From: Longimicrobium sp.
GTDB taxonomy: Bacteria; Gemmatimonadota; Gemmatimonadetes; Longimicrobiales; Longimicrobiaceae
Direction: 5' to 3'
Length of the DNA stretch: 7,700 nucleotides
Assembly (NCBI GenBank): GCA_030446945.1
Contig: JAUJMI010000160.1
Location: forward strand, 1-7,700
The notes under the pieces are model-generated. The model ran no database searches and was not told the origin of the DNA. It saw nothing but the letters and a program-made list of their open reading frames with translations. Within the stretch, counting starts at the first letter, position 1; the number at the start of each line of letters is the position of its first letter. Made by a program: the position numbers and the translations under genes. This document shows, in pieces, positions 1 through 5,580 of the stretch.

Positions 1-1225
1 CGCGCCCCGACAGCTCCGGCGCCGGCTCGCGGCTCCCGCGGTCGCGCACCAGCTCCACACCGATCATCATCCCCAGGCCACGCACCTCACCTGCGCGCGG
101 GTGGTCCGCCGTCATCGTTTGCAGGCGCTCCAGCATCCGCGCGCCCGTCTCCGCGGAGCGCTCCACCAGCCGCTCGTCGCGCAGCACGGCGATGGAGGCG
201 AGCGCCGCGGCGCAGCCGACCGGGTTCCCCAGAAAGGTGGAGGTGTGGATCGCCTCGCCGCTGGAGCGGGGCCACGCCTCCATCACCTCGTCGGTGCCGA
301 TGCAGGCGGCGAAGGGAAAGCCGCCCGTGAGCCCCTTTCCGACCGCCATGAGGTCCGGCACCACGCCGCTGTGCTCGCACGCGAACCAGCGCCCCGTTCG
401 CCCGAACCCGGTGTAGATCTCGTCCAGGATCAGGAGCATCCCGCGCTCGTCGCAGATCCGCCGCAGGCCGGGGAGGAAGCCGGCCGGCGGCACCACGTCG
501 CCGCCGCGGCCCTGGACCGCCTCCACCAGGATCGCGCCGATCCCCTCCGATGCGGTCCCCGGCGTGTCCAGCAGGTGCTCCACGTAGCGCAACGTTGCGG
601 CGCCGACCTCGTCCGGGTCGCGCCCGAACGGCGAGCGGTAGGCGTACGGATAGGGCGCGAACACCGCGGTGCGCATGAGCTGCGCCGCGAAGGGCGAGCG
701 GAAGTCCTCGCGCCCGGACACCGCGAGCGAGCCGTAGGTGAGGCCGTGATACCCGCCGTGGAAGGCGAGCACCCGCGGCTTGCCCGTGGCGATGGCGGCC
801 GTCTTGAGCGCCGCCTCCACCGCCTCCGCGCCGGAGTTGGCGAGCACGGACCGCGTGAGCCCCCCGGGCGCCATCTCGGCCAGCGCGCGCAGGAGCTCGG
901 CCTTGATTGCGGGCGGGTGAACGTCGCCCATCCCGTGCAGCAGGCGGGCGGCCTGGCGCTGCACCGCTTCCACGATGCGCGGGTGCCCGTGCCCCGCGCC
1001 GGCTACCGCGAACGCCGCCGTCAGGTCCACGAAGACGTTGCCGTCCACGTCGCGCACGTTGGCCCCCCGCGCCTCGTCCCAAAAGACGGGGAAGTCGTCC
1101 GCCAGGTAGGTGACGTTGGGTGATTCGTAGCGCGCCAGCTCCCCCGCCAGCCGACGCGACTCGGGCCCCGGCGGCGCGCTCGCGAGCGTGGGGAGCTGCG
1201 CGCCGAAATCAGGAGAGCCGCTCAC
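1..1225 (-). CDS. Class III PLP-dependent aminotransferase, C-terminus cut by window edge
   Basis: This is a fold-type I, class III aminotransferase (the aspartate aminotransferase-like group that includes 4-aminobutyrate and acetylornithine enzymes). It transfers an amino group between an amine or amino acid and a 2-oxo acid, using pyridoxal phosphate in the cytoplasm. Visible motifs are SGAEAVEAALKTA (131-143, phosphate loop), HGGYHG (156-161), VEAVQGRGG (about 234-242), LILDEIYTGFGRTG (265-278, Asp contacting the PLP ring nitrogen), the Schiff-base lysine in AVGKGL (Lys297) and TFLGNP (about 330-335). About 408 codons are present; the family usually has 420-450, so only the end is missing. 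I chose GTG at 1225 because it starts just before the conserved N-terminal region, has a GAGG 10 bases upstream, and overlaps the preceding reading frame as GTGA. No in-frame ATG lies nearby upstream. Substrate cannot be assigned from sequence. The fold and family are certain; the specific reaction is not. Confidence 0.93.
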   Translation of the reverse strand, partial: MSGSPDFGAQLPTLASAPPGPESRRLAGELARYESPNVTYLADDFPVFWDEARGANVRDVDGNVFVDLTAAFAVAGAGHGHPRIVEAVQRQAARLLHGMGDVHPPAIKAELLRALAEMAPGGLTRSVLANSGAEAVEAALKTAAIATGKPRVLAFHGGYHGLTYGSLAVSGREDFRSPFAAQLMRTAVFAPYPYAYRSPFGRDPDEVGAATLRYVEHLLDTPGTASEGIGAILVEAVQGRGGDVVPPAGFLPGLRRICDERGMLLILDEIYTGFGRTGRWFACEHSGVVPDLMAVGKGLTGGFPFAACIGTDEVMEAWPRSSGEAIHTSTFLGNPVGCAAALASIAVLRDERLVERSAETGARMLERLQTMTADHPRAGEVRGLGMMIGVELVRDRGSREPAPELSGR

Positions 1226-1302
1226 GAGCCGGACGCCTCGCGCTCGGTTTCGACGCGGAGAACCTCCGCAAGCTGCGCGCGAAGCGGCGGAGCCTTGGTC
1301 AT
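1222..1302 (-). pseudogene. Displaced C-terminal tail of the second HEPN gene (frameshifted)
   Basis: A 26-codon frame opens with ATG at 1302 inside the stop of the upstream HEPN frame (ATGA) and ends with TGA at 1222-1224, inside the GTGA start of the aminotransferase. Its peptide, beginning MTKAPPLRAQLAEVLRVE, resembles the usual C-terminal helix of DUF86 HEPN proteins, in which a V-W-D-x-x-T segment is followed by a K-x-P-P-L-x-A-x-L helix. The HEPN frame stops exactly after VWDTAR. Joining the two frames gives about 120 residues, the normal family length. The junction lies in a GCGCG run (1303-1307); loss of one G or gain of one CG explains the shift. I infer a frameshifted tail. An independent micropeptide gene is possible but less likely. 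Confidence 0.6.
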
Positions 1303-1586
1303 CGCGCGGTGTCCCACACGAGCGCCGGGTCCACGCGGAAGTGTGCATGCGCGAGTACGTCCCGAAACCCGGCGACCCGCCGCCAGTCCACCTCGGGATG
1401 TCGTGCACGCACCTCCGGCGGAATGTGCTTCGCCGCTTCCCCCGCGATCTCGAGGGCCCGTTGCAACGCGTACATCGTCCGCCGATCGCGGCTGAACTCA
1501 TCCTGCGCCATTCCAGAGCAAAACTCGGCGGCACATTCCAGCGAGCGGACCGTGTCGTCCAGAAAGGTGAGCCAGTCACGCGACAC
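1299..1586 (-). CDS. HEPN-domain (DUF86/HepT-like) protein, C-terminally frameshifted
   Basis: This 95-residue protein is related to HepT, the HEPN ribonuclease toxin that is silenced by a partner minimal nucleotidyltransferase. The HEPN active-site arginine and histidine are present as R75-DVLA-H80. The usual Tyr two residues further (RX4HXY) is His82, in the sequence RDVLAHAHF. In characterised HepT/MntA pairs that Tyr is AMPylated by the antitoxin. The reading frame stops after VWDTAR, about 25 residues short; the missing tail is in the neighbouring frame (1222-1302). The start is GTG at 1586 with AAGGAG 7 bases upstream. It overlaps the end of the upstream nucleotidyltransferase gene by 11 bases, so the two are translationally coupled, as expected for a toxin-antitoxin pair. 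Family assignment is firm. Activity is doubtful because of the truncation, though the catalytic Arg and His remain. Confidence 0.85.
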   Translation of the reverse strand: MSRDWLTFLDDTVRSLECAAEFCSGMAQDEFSRDRRTMYALQRALEIAGEAAKHIPPEVRARHPEVDWRRVAGFRDVLAHAHFRVDPALVWDTAR

Positions 1587-1881
1587 GGACGAGCTCCTTC
1601 ATCACGGCGCGCTCGATGCGCGGATGGAGAGTTCCGGGCGTGACGACGTCCACTGTCGTGGCGAGGAGATCTTCCAGGAAGAACTTCAATTCCATGTAGT
1701 TGTCGAACGTCGGATCGCCGCCGAAGTCCACCAGCACGTCGAGGTCGCTCGCCACGGCCGCCTCGTCGCGGGCCACCGAACCGAACAGGTCGACCGACCT
1801 CACCCCGAACCGGTCCATCTCGGCGCGGTGCTCGCGCAGGAGGTGGATTACGCGGTCACGGGAAAGCGGCTTCGGCTCCAT
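1576..1881 (-). CDS. Minimal nucleotidyltransferase (MNT/MntA-like antitoxin), second pair
   Basis: This 101-residue protein is a minimal nucleotidyltransferase of the DNA polymerase beta fold, the antitoxin partner in HEPN/MNT modules. In characterised cases it transfers AMP from ATP to a tyrosine on the HEPN toxin. The signature is complete: GSVARDE (Gly34-Ser35), the metal-binding pair in SDLDVLVDF (Asp46, Asp48), and a third acidic residue in TTVDVVTP (Asp78). Length is normal for the family. The start is ATG at 1881, 29 bases after the preceding HEPN stop, with only a weak ribosome-binding site (GACGAG); translational coupling to the upstream gene may help. Its stop lies inside the start of the second HEPN gene. 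The protein appears intact although its HEPN partner lacks the usual target Tyr, so what it would modify is unclear. Confidence 0.9.
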   Translation of the reverse strand: MEPKPLSRDRVIHLLREHRAEMDRFGVRSVDLFGSVARDEAAVASDLDVLVDFGGDPTFDNYMELKFFLEDLLATTVDVVTPGTLHPRIERAVMKELVRVA

Positions 1882-1910
1882 CGCTCGTCAGTTCGGCCGG
1901 TGAGTGGCGA

Positions 1911-2141
1911 TCAGCTTTCATTGGCTAGCGCCGTCTGGAGCGCCGGTACCAGGGCCGGAAGGTCGTTTCGAGCAGTGTCCCAGACCACCTCGAGCTGCAC
2001 CGCGAAGTATCCGTGCGCGATGATGTTCCGCATCGCGCGCATCTTCGGCCACGGTACCGACGACGCCCGTCGCTGCACGTCGGGGGAGATGCGGCTCGCG
2101 GCTTCAATGATGATCATGAAGTTGTGGAGCACGGCATCCAC
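1911..2141 (-). CDS. HEPN-domain (DUF86/HepT-like) protein, N-terminally truncated
   Basis: This open frame encodes 76 residues, against roughly 110-120 for full-length relatives. The catalytic core is present: R38-NIIA-H43-G-Y45, a perfect RX4HXY motif with the Tyr that MNT antitoxins modify. The C-terminal part (VVWDTARNDLPALVPALQ) looks complete. The N-terminal helix of the four-helix bundle is missing: the frame begins at the segment that aligns with the middle of relatives (DAVLHNFMIIIEAA, normally near residue 40). The only standard start in frame is GTG at 2141, which has no convincing ribosome-binding site; an in-frame TGA sits at 2163-2165. A better start signal exists in another frame just upstream (see 2164-2181). 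It may be a pseudogene or a short product. It sits between two nucleotidyltransferase genes, 45 bases after the first. Confidence 0.7.
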   Translation of the reverse strand: MDAVLHNFMIIIEAASRISPDVQRRASSVPWPKMRAMRNIIAHGYFAVQLEVVWDTARNDLPALVPALQTALANES

Positions 2142-2163
2142 ACCCAGTGAGTCGCTCTCGATT

Positions 2164-2181
2164 CATCGACGTACAGCCTCC
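2164..2181 (-). promoter_or_regulatory. Orphan ribosome-binding site and ATG of the damaged first HEPN gene
   Basis: GGAGG (2177-2181) is followed after 10 bases by ATG (2164-2166), just downstream of the nucleotidyltransferase stop codon. The ATG frame reads MNRERLTGCGCR and stops after 20 codons without resembling HEPN; only the first six residues look like a typical DUF86 N-terminus. The HEPN body resumes in another frame at about 2162. I read this as the original start, cut off by an internal deletion of about 100 bases. Confidence 0.5.
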
Positions 2182-2186
2182 ACTCT

Positions 2187-2477
2187 CTAGGCGGCATGCA
2201 CGGCCTCCGCAAGTATGCGGTCCTTGATGCGCGGCTTCAGTCCGTCGGGCGTGGCCATGTCCACGCGGCACCCGAGGATCTCCGCCAACCGATCCCGGAT
2301 CTGGATGTACTGGAAGAGGCCCAGTCCCGGCCCGAGCTCCACGAGCACGTCAACGTCGCTGTCCGGGCCCGCCTCGCCGCGCGCGACGGAGCCGAAGATG
2401 GAGATTTCCTGGATGCCGAGCGCGCGCAGCTCGTCCATGTGCGCTCGAATCAGGCTCAGCGCCTCGTCCCGATCCAT
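2187..2477 (-). CDS. Minimal nucleotidyltransferase (MNT/MntA-like antitoxin), first pair
   Basis: This 96-residue minimal nucleotidyltransferase is the antitoxin half of the first HEPN/MNT pair. It has the full signature: GSVARGE (Gly29-Ser30), the paired metal ligands in SDVDVLVEL (Asp41, Asp43) and a third Asp in CRVDMATP (Asp73). By analogy with MntA it would AMPylate its HEPN partner. I prefer ATG at 2477 because the peptide MDRDEALSLIRAH is a typical family N-terminus and GGAG lies 9 bases upstream. An in-frame GTG at 2519 would add 14 residues but has no ribosome-binding site. It begins 82 bases after the acetyltransferase stop, with no intrinsic terminator between, so it may be read through from upstream or have its own promoter. 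The first HEPN remnant follows. It differs substantially from the second nucleotidyltransferase, so the pairs are not a recent duplication. Confidence 0.9.
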   Translation of the reverse strand: MDRDEALSLIRAHMDELRALGIQEISIFGSVARGEAGPDSDVDVLVELGPGLGLFQYIQIRDRLAEILGCRVDMATPDGLKPRIKDRILAEAVHAA

Positions 2478-2559
2478 CGTGGTCTGCTCCAGCAATGAGT
2501 GGGTCGCTCCTGTGCTCACCAGCAGGAAGAACCGCGCCGCGGCGAGCTAAGCCCGCAGC

Positions 2560-3039
2560 CTACCGCTCCCCGTTCCCCCATGCCCGTTCCCCACCATCCA
2601 GCCAGCGCGTCATGATGTGCCGGTCGTGGGCGACGAAGCCCAGGCGGCGGTAGAGGCGCTGGGCACCGTCGTTCTCCCACGCCACCTCCAGGCGCAGCGC
2701 GCGGACTCCCCATGCGGCGCAGGCGGCGGCGGCTTCCTCCACCGCGCGGGCGCCGACCCCGCCGCTGCGGAAGCCTTCGCGCACGTACAGCTCGTCCAGC
2801 AGCGCGAACTTCCCCGCGAACTCCAGCGAGAAGCCCAGCGTGACCACCGCGTAGCCCGCCGGCGCTCCACCGTCCTCCACGAACCAGACGCGGCCCAGCG
2901 ACCGGTCCGCGAGGAGGGCGGCGAGCCCGCCGCGCGCGGCGGACTCGTCCAGCACGAGCCGCTCGTGGAGGTAGAACTCGCGCATCAGCGCCAGGATGCC
3001 GTCCTCGTCACCGGGGATGGCGGGGCGCAGGGTGGTCAC
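2560..3039 (-). CDS. GNAT-family N-acetyltransferase
   Basis: This is a 159-residue GCN5-related N-acetyltransferase, which moves an acetyl group from acetyl-CoA to an amine. The N-terminus TTLRPAIPGDEDGILALM is typical (beta-1, then alpha-1). The acetyl-CoA pyrophosphate loop is ELYVREGFRSGGVGARAVEEA (about 98-118), which fits the R/Q-x-x-G-x-G/A consensus. The late segment ENDGAQRLYRRLGF (about 129-142) is the usual C-terminal CoA-side helix and strand. GTG at 3039 is chosen because it overlaps the CorA stop as GTGA and begins exactly where the domain begins. The same frame stays open much further upstream into CorA territory, but that part has no protein-like character. Substrate is unknown: small-molecule amines or protein N-termini are both possible. 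It is probably co-translated with CorA. Confidence 0.88.
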   Translation of the reverse strand: MTTLRPAIPGDEDGILALMREFYLHERLVLDESAARGGLAALLADRSLGRVWFVEDGGAPAGYAVVTLGFSLEFAGKFALLDELYVREGFRSGGVGARAVEEAAAACAAWGVRALRLEVAWENDGAQRLYRRLGFVAHDRHIMTRWLDGGERAWGNGER

Positions 3040-4145
3040 GCGCGCCCCCCCAGCCATCCGCGCCGCCAGAAGAAGGCGATCAGGCCGAACGTCACCACGC
3101 CCATCAGCGCTTCGGCCACGGTCAGCGAGCGAAGCCAGAGGGGGGCGCGGTCGAGGTTCATCCCGTACAGGCCGGTGATGAAGCTCAGGGGGATGAAGAT
3201 GGCGGAGAAGACGGTCAGCACCTTCATGATTTCGTTGGTGCGGTTCCCCACGCTGGAAAGGTACAGGTCGGTGAGCGATGCGCCCAGCTCGCGGCAGCTT
3301 TCCACCAGGTCCAGGATCTGGACGAGGTGGTCCTGCACGTCGCGCAGGTACACCACCGTGCCGGGGGCCACCAGCTCGGACGGCGGCTCGCGCACCAGCG
3401 AGCCCAGCGCATCGCGCAGCGGCCAGACGGCGCGCCGCAGCGCCACCAGGTCGCGCCGCACGACGTGGAGCTGGTTCATCGCCTCGCGGCCGGGGCGCCC
3501 CAGGATCTCGTCCTCCAGCAGGTCCAGCCGCTCCGCGTACGTCTCCACCACGGGAAAGCAGTGGTCCACCACCGCGTCCAGCAGGGCGTAGGCGAGGTGG
3601 TCCGGCCCGGCCGCGCGGATGCGGCCACGCGAGCGGCGGATGCGCTCGCGTACGGGGTCCAGCGGATCGCCCGGGCGCTCCTGGAACGAGACCACGTAGT
3701 CTCGCCCGACGAAGATCGACACCTGCTCCAGGTCCAGGTGCGGGCAGAGGCGCACCATGCGCGCGACCAGGAAGAGGTGGTCGTCGAACAGCTCGCTCTT
3801 GGTCTGCTGGCCGGTCTGCCCCACGTCCTCCAGCGCAAGGGCGTGCAGGCCGAAGACGTCGCCGACCGCGCGCACCGTGGGGGCGTGGCGCACCCCCTCC
3901 ACGTTGACCCACAGCACCGGGTACTGTCCGCGCAGCCGCCCCAGCTGGTCCATGCTCTCCACGTCGAACTCGGTCATCTCGTGCGGCCCGTAGGCGAGCA
4001 CCGACACGCGTGGCGCCACGGCGTTCGGATCCGACAGGAGGGTGCCGGGAGGGGAGCCCGGGGGCGTGTCGGGGCCGTGGAAGGCACCGCGCGCGGCGCT
4101 CTTCCCCGCGGCCACGGGGAGGCGCAGGAGGTCGCGGCGCTTCAC
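3036..4145 (-). CDS. corA: CorA-family magnesium/cobalt channel
   Basis: This 369-residue protein belongs to the CorA metal-ion transporter family, homopentameric inner-membrane channels for Mg2+ (also Co2+ and Ni2+). It has a long cytoplasmic alpha/beta and coiled-helix domain (about 45-305), then the stalk helix and two C-terminal membrane segments (about 309-327 and 344-362). The signature YGMN lies directly after the first membrane segment (Gly328-Met329-Asn330). The sequence NEIMKVLTVFSAIFIPLSF before it is highly typical. The C-terminus ends in a basic tail (WRRGW), matching the cytoplasmic positive tail of the family. The start is GTG at 4145, 37 bases after the SCP2-like gene; no clear ribosome-binding site is seen, so a later start within the first 40 poorly conserved residues is possible. 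The acetyltransferase gene overlaps its end by 4 bases. Confidence 0.95.
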   Translation of the reverse strand: MKRRDLLRLPVAAGKSAARGAFHGPDTPPGSPPGTLLSDPNAVAPRVSVLAYGPHEMTEFDVESMDQLGRLRGQYPVLWVNVEGVRHAPTVRAVGDVFGLHALALEDVGQTGQQTKSELFDDHLFLVARMVRLCPHLDLEQVSIFVGRDYVVSFQERPGDPLDPVRERIRRSRGRIRAAGPDHLAYALLDAVVDHCFPVVETYAERLDLLEDEILGRPGREAMNQLHVVRRDLVALRRAVWPLRDALGSLVREPPSELVAPGTVVYLRDVQDHLVQILDLVESCRELGASLTDLYLSSVGNRTNEIMKVLTVFSAIFIPLSFITGLYGMNLDRAPLWLRSLTVAEALMGVVTFGLIAFFWRRGWLGGRA

Positions 4146-4182
4146 GCGCGCGGCCCGGCGGTTCGCGGCGTGGCGGGCACGG

Positions 4183-4602
4183 TCAGCGCGGAAAGACGCC
4201 GCCCGCCCCCGAGGCCGCGGCGAGCATCTCGCGCGCGGCGGGCGCGTACATGGCCATCGCCATCAGGCTGCCGCGCTCCAGCCGCAGCTCGCCGCGCATG
4301 AGGGCGGAGACGGGATCGGTGTCGCCGGAAAGGACGCGCCCCCAGCTCGCCGCCTCCGCGCGCAGCACGAACGGCGCGGAGGCGCGGTCTTCCGGCGTGG
4401 CTATGCGGGTGCCACGGCAGGCGCCCTCGTACAGGTCCAGGAAGACGGCGCGGTCCTCGTCGATCCCCAGCGCGCGATCGGCGCCCATCACCAGCACCAC
4501 CGCGTCGCGCCAGCCGGCGGCCACGGAGGCGTAGTTGGCTCGCTCGTTGAGCGCCCGGCAGCAGGCGCGGGCCCATTCTGCGGTGAACACCTCGGTCGGC
4601 AC
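4183..4602 (-). CDS. SCP2-like sterol-carrier-domain protein
   Basis: This is a 139-residue protein resembling bacterial SCP2 (sterol carrier protein 2) domain proteins, a fold with a hydrophobic ligand tunnel. The middle and end match the pattern of that family: a predicted beta-sheet region (DAVVLVM, RAVFLDLYEG), a segment around WGRVLSGDTDPVSALMRGEL (about 94-113) where the family usually has a D-P-x-x-A-x-x-x-G-x-L motif, and a closing helix AAREML. GTG at 4602 is chosen because AGGAG lies 7 bases upstream; a longer ORF from 4674 would run through the ribosome-binding site. No signal peptide or membrane segment is present, so it is likely cytoplasmic. In bacteria the ligand is usually unknown (fatty acyl or lipid compounds are inferred). 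It heads the minus-strand cluster with CorA and the acetyltransferase, and is divergent from the cupredoxin gene. Confidence 0.75.
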   Translation of the reverse strand: MPTEVFTAEWARACCRALNERANYASVAAGWRDAVVLVMGADRALGIDEDRAVFLDLYEGACRGTRIATPEDRASAPFVLRAEAASWGRVLSGDTDPVSALMRGELRLERGSLMAMAMYAPAAREMLAAASGAGGVFPR

Positions 4603-4679
4603 GGCGGGGCTCCTGGGCGTGTTGCGGTGAGTTCGTGTGGCGCCAACGCTAGCGCGGCGGAGCGGCGCGGTCAAATCAC

Positions 4680-4748
4680 GTGGGGAATTTCCCTACTCGG
4701 TGCTGCCGAATGTGGGGAGGAAGCCGTTTCGCAACAGACATTTCCCTA
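4680..4748. promoter_or_regulatory. Repeated short motifs in the divergent intergenic region
   Basis: GTGGGGA occurs at 4680-4686 and 4712-4718 (32 bases apart, about three helical turns). TTTCCCTA occurs at 4688-4695 and 4741-4748 (53 bases apart, about five turns). The first pair meets in a small palindrome, GGGAA-T-TTCCC (4683-4693). The helical spacing and the position between two divergent genes suggest binding sites for a regulator. No regulator is identified. Confidence 0.35.
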
Positions 4749-4750
4749 TG

Positions 4751-4779
4751 TTGCGGCGCCGGCGCGCGGGATAGATTAT
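4751..4779 (+). promoter_or_regulatory. Possible sigma70-type promoter for the cupredoxin gene
   Basis: TTGCGG (4751-4756) and GATTAT (4774-4779) are separated by 17 bases, about 50 bases before the start codon. Both hexamers match the consensus only partly (3 and 4 of 6). It is the only AT-rich -10-like element in this GC-rich gap. A proposal only. Confidence 0.3.
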
Positions 4780-4827
4780 GCGCATCGTGAAGGACGATGG
4801 ATCGAGAACGATACAGGAGACGCTCAC

Positions 4828-5328
4828 ATGCGTAACGCTTTCTACAGGCTGCCGGTTCTGGGGATGATCGTGCTCGCCGCGGCGTGCGGCGGCGGCGAGA
4901 CCGCCGAGACCACCAACGACACGCCGCAGGGGAGCGCGGCCGACGTGACGCCGCAGGGGTCCAGCAGCACCGCGACCATCACCACCGACGCGCCGAACAC
5001 CACGGCCACCACGGCGCCGGCGCAGGGCACGGTGCACACGGTGCGGATGACCACCACGCAGGGCGGCGCTTCCGGCACCTTTGAGCCGGCCAACATCACC
5101 GTCAAAAAGGGTGATGTGATCCACTACGTGAGCGAGGGGAACGCGGCGCATAACGTGTCGTTCCCGGCCGACCAGAACGCCGGCCAGTCGAACCTCCCGC
5201 CCCCGAGCCCGTACCTGACCAACGGCCAGAGCTACGACCTGCAGGTCACGATGGACCCGGGCTCGTACAAGATCCAGTGCGACCCGCACGCGGCGATGGG
5301 GATGGTGGGCTCCATCACGGTGCAGTAA
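4828..5328 (+). CDS. Cupredoxin (plastocyanin/azurin-like) lipoprotein
   Basis: This is a 166-residue exported blue-copper-type protein, probably an electron carrier or copper-binding protein on the periplasmic side. The N-terminus has a positive residue pair and hydrophobic stretch ending in VLAAAC (Cys20), a type II (lipoprotein) signal. A flexible Thr/Ala-rich linker follows (about 21-66), with TPQGS repeated twice. The cupredoxin domain covers about 68-166. All four type 1 copper ligands can be placed: His108 (AAHNVSF) and the loop Cys151-DP-His154-AAMG-Met159, which has the C-x2-H-x4-M spacing of plastocyanins. ATG at 4828 has GGAG 8 bases upstream. The gene is monocistronic: it has its own intergenic region and ends in an intrinsic terminator. 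The redox partner is unknown. Copper loading is inferred from the ligands. Confidence 0.93.
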   Translation: MRNAFYRLPVLGMIVLAAACGGGETAETTNDTPQGSAADVTPQGSSSTATITTDAPNTTATTAPAQGTVHTVRMTTTQGGASGTFEPANITVKKGDVIHYVSEGNAAHNVSFPADQNAGQSNLPPPSPYLTNGQSYDLQVTMDPGSYKIQCDPHAAMGMVGSITVQ

Positions 5329-5351
5329 CCTTTCGCACCCGCAGCACCACG

Positions 5352-5387
5352 GGGGAGCCACCGAATCCGGTGGCTCCCCTGTTTTTT
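5352..5387 (+). terminator. Intrinsic terminator after the cupredoxin gene
   Basis: A perfect 12-bp stem, GGGGAGCCACCG (5352-5363) with CGGTGGCTCCCC (5368-5379), closes a 4-base loop AATC. It is followed by TG and six T (5382-5387), 23 bases after the stop codon. This is a textbook Rho-independent terminator. Confidence 0.95.
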
Positions 5388-5475
5388 GCTGGGCGCTCGG
5401 CCCTCACCCCCGGCAAACCTGCTGGGAGACGGGGGAGATCGCGTGGATCCGGGCGAGGCCTCAGAATCCTGGAAC

Positions 5476-5499
5476 GCGGGCGCAAATCATCGCGCCCGC
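5476..5499. other. Perfect 8-bp GC hairpin
   Basis: GCGGGCGC (5476-5483) pairs with GCGCCCGC (5492-5499) around the loop AAATCATC. There is no T tract on either side, so it is not a typical terminator. Confidence 0.55.
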
Positions 5500-5580
5500 C
5501 CCTTGCCCCGCCTCCGCCCATGCTCTACCCGCCCATCCCGTGTCCGCCACCGCTCCGCCGCCGGTCACCCAACGCGATGC

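Noticed and set aside
87..1082. A 331-codon minus-strand open frame and a 340-codon plus-strand frame over the same region.
   Set aside because: Both are shadows of the aminotransferase, whose own frame shows all class III motifs.
1222..1302. The 26-codon frame as an independent micropeptide gene.
   Set aside because: Its sequence fits the missing HEPN C-terminus and its ATG coincides with the frame break, so a frameshifted tail is the simpler reading.
1299..1310. Programmed -1 ribosomal frameshifting at the HEPN break.
   Set aside because: The junction ACCGCGCGATGA is not an X-XXY-YYZ slippery site and no clear downstream stimulator was found.
2478..2519. GTG at 2519 as start of the first nucleotidyltransferase.
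   Set aside because: No ribosome-binding site precedes it; ATG 2477 has GGAG and a typical family N-terminus.
2560..3912. A 450-codon open frame on the minus strand that could be read as a large protein fused to the acetyltransferase.
   Set aside because: Only the last 159 codons look like protein. The upstream part is Arg/Gly/Pro/Ala-rich shadow sequence antiparallel in frame to the clear CorA gene.
4603..4674. An N-terminal extension of the SCP2-like protein to 4674.
   Set aside because: The added residues are not hydrophobic or conserved in type, and AGGAG sits 7 bases before GTG 4602.
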